Below, one piece after another: positions 6,063 through 7,096 of a DNA stretch of 7,096 bases. Position numbers and translations under genes: made by a program. The DNA comes from Candidatus Omnitrophota bacterium (GTDB lineage Bacteria; Omnitrophota; Gorgyraeia; 2-02-FULL-51-18), in assembly GCA_016196505.1 (NCBI GenBank), contig JACPXO010000107.1, positions 1 through 7,096 on the forward strand. Reading direction: 5' to 3'. The notes beneath the pieces are model-generated. The model had not been told where the DNA came from. It was given only the letters and a program-made list of their open reading frames with translations, and ran no database searches. The stretch's first letter is position 1; each line of letters begins with the position of its first letter.

Positions 6063-6774
6063 GTTTGCCTAACTTAAAACCATCCAACGAGTTAGAGCGA
6101 ATGATGGCGAGGATTTTATCAACAGTCTCTTCGATTGTCAATGAACTTGTGTCCATCAGCACCGCGTCTTCGGCGCGCCTCAAAGGACTGTTTTTGCGGT
6201 GAAAGTCGGTGGCGTCACGCCCTTGGATGTCTTTCATCACCGTTTTGAAGTCCACCCGGATCCCGTCCCGCAGAAGCTCTTTGTAACGGCGCCTGGCGCG
6301 GATCTCCGGCGTCGCCTCAAAATACAGTTTGAGATCGGCCTTGGGAAAAACAACGGTCCCGATATCCCGGCCTTCCATCACCGCACCCCCGCGCTTGCCC
6401 ATCAGGCGCTGTTTTTTGACCATTTCTTTTCTCACGAGAGGCAATTGCGCGACATGGAACACGTTCTTGGTAAGCTCGGGAAAACGAATGGCTTTGGTGA
6501 TCTCTTTACCGTCCAAAAAAACTCTCTGCTTTTCCGGGTCGCTTCCTTTAAGTTCGATCCTGGCTTTTTTGGCTATCGCCGCCAGTTTTTTCTTATCCGT
6601 GAACGGCACGCCGTCCCGCATCGCCTGAAGCGTCACGGCGCGGTACATCGCTCCGGTATCGATATAAGGTATCTTGAGCCGCTTGGCCAAGGCCTTGGCG
6701 GTGGAAGATTTTCCGGATCCGGCGGGTCCGTCGATGGCGACGATGAGTTTCTTAGGACGACCGCTTGTTGGCAT
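6049..6774 (-). CDS. cmk: Cytidylate kinase (CMP/dCMP kinase)
   Basis: This 241-residue cytoplasmic enzyme phosphorylates CMP and dCMP with ATP to the diphosphates, for nucleotide recycling and DNA, RNA and lipid precursor supply. The P-loop GPAGSGKS is at residues 16-23, DTGAMYRAV (start of the NMP-binding part) at 39-47, MEGRDIGTVVFP at 133-144, the RARRRYKEL lid arginines near 159-167, and RDATDFHRKNSPL at 186-198. All are hallmarks of the Cmk family, and length matches the usual 220-230 residues plus a short N-terminal extension. The ATG at 6774 was chosen because it starts just before the first beta strand leading into the P-loop. The open frame continues upstream to 6927, but that part reads as the tyrA gene in another frame. 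The Shine-Dalgarno is weak (AGG about 10 nt upstream), so translation is probably coupled to tyrA. The 3' end overlaps plsC by 14 bp. Confidence 0.95.
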   Translation of the reverse strand: MPTSGRPKKLIVAIDGPAGSGKSSTAKALAKRLKIPYIDTGAMYRAVTLQAMRDGVPFTDKKKLAAIAKKARIELKGSDPEKQRVFLDGKEITKAIRFPELTKNVFHVAQLPLVRKEMVKKQRLMGKRGGAVMEGRDIGTVVFPKADLKLYFEATPEIRARRRYKELLRDGIRVDFKTVMKDIQGRDATDFHRKNSPLRRAEDAVLMDTSSLTIEETVDKILAIIRSNSLDGFKLGKRDRR

Positions 6775-7096
6775 GATCAATGAACCTGACAAGAGCAGAC
6801 TTGTTCTTGGTTTGAAGGGCTTTTTGAAAACGGGCGAGCTTTTTCTGAAATTCTCTCGAGGCCTTAAGAACCTCTTTTTGGTTCGAAAGAAAAATATCGG
6901 CCCAGATCTCCGAATGAGAATTGGCAAGTCTCTTGAGACTCCTCAAACTTGGGTTGGTCGGAATGGCGCTTGAGAACGGCTTTTTTAAATCCTGGAAAAG
7001 CGTGAAGGCCAACACGTGGGGCAAATGGCTAGCCCGAGCGACGAAGGCGTCATGTTTCCCGGCGGAAATAACCTTCGGGATCGCCCCGAGAGATCT
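6752..7096 (-). CDS. tyrA: Prephenate dehydrogenase, C-terminal part (5' end outside window)
   Basis: This is the last 114 codons of a gene that enters from the right edge, ending in TAA. Prephenate dehydrogenase is a cytoplasmic NAD(P)-dependent enzyme that oxidatively decarboxylates prephenate to 4-hydroxyphenylpyruvate for tyrosine synthesis. The visible part is the all-helical C-terminal dimerisation domain. About 14 residues in it shows GKHDAFVARASHLPHVLAF, matching the family's HD..VA..SHLPH signature, followed by an S.S.IWADIFLSNQ segment like the conserved 'W..I...N' helix. The N-terminal nucleotide-binding domain is not in the window, so activity and cofactor preference cannot be judged. 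A TTG at 7024 lies inside the conserved motif and is not a start. The gene overlaps cmk by 23 bp. In many bacteria aroA sits between tyrA and cmk, but here it is absent. Confidence 0.87.
   Translation of the reverse strand, partial: RSLGAIPKVISAGKHDAFVARASHLPHVLAFTLFQDLKKPFSSAIPTNPSLRSLKRLANSHSEIWADIFLSNQKEVLKASREFQKKLARFQKALQTKNKSALVRFIDHANKRSS

Noticed and set aside
6199..6783. Open frame of 194 codons on the plus strand opposite cmk
   Set aside because: It is antisense to the conserved Cmk motifs and shows no domain or ribosome binding site that I can recognise.
6775..6927. N-terminal extension of Cmk by 51 residues
   Set aside because: The extension is tyrA coding sequence read in another frame, and the Cmk family begins near the ATG at 6774.

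Overview
The window is protein-coding and every supported gene lies on the minus strand, so transcription runs from right to left. It reads as a piece of the chromosome of a Gram-negative-type bacterium of moderate G+C. The evidence is a housekeeping block (tyrosine biosynthesis, CMP kinase, phospholipid acyltransferase, ribosomal protein S1, tyrosyl-tRNA synthetase) followed by a periplasmic FecR-domain protein and a membrane c-di-GMP cyclase. I see no phage, transposon, CRISPR, tRNA or rRNA sequence. The combination would fit an uncultivated lineage such as Omnitrophota or a neighbouring phylum, but this is a low-confidence guess from gene order and style.

Layout in transcription order: (1) 7096-6752, the C-terminal part of prephenate dehydrogenase (TyrA), cut by the window edge. 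(2) 6774-6049, cytidylate kinase (Cmk), overlapping tyrA by 23 bp. (3) 6062-5415, a PlsC-type 1-acyl-glycerol-3-phosphate acyltransferase, overlapping cmk by 14 bp. (4) 5414-5311, a leader of about 100 bases holding a strong bulged hairpin just before a near-perfect Shine-Dalgarno. (5) 5310-3703, ribosomal protein S1 with six S1 repeats. (6) 3702-2476, tyrosyl-tRNA synthetase (TyrS), starting on the base after the rpsA stop and carrying an exact in-frame 51-bp tandem duplication. (7) 2475-2398, an AT-rich gap with a candidate promoter. (8) 2397-1894, a secreted FecR-domain protein. (9) 1894-128, a CHASE2-GGDEF diguanylate cyclase, coupled to the FecR gene by a TGATG stop/start overlap. (10) 127-1, a gap with a near-consensus promoter pointing left out of the window.

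The first five genes look like one growth-related operon or two overlapping ones; cmk next to rpsA is a widely conserved pairing, here with plsC between them. The last two genes form a separate small signalling unit. An exported FecR-domain protein is made together with a receptor whose CHASE2 domain sits in the periplasm and whose cytoplasmic GGDEF domain keeps both the catalytic GGEEF and the RxxD inhibitory site. The most plausible idea is that the two proteins share one envelope-sensing pathway feeding c-di-GMP. That is inference from gene order and domain content. The points most worth a second look are the TyrS duplication, the rpsA leader hairpin, the FecR/CHASE2-GGDEF pair with its short FecR C-terminus, and the outward promoter at the left edge. 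Nothing here is clearly a wholly new system.
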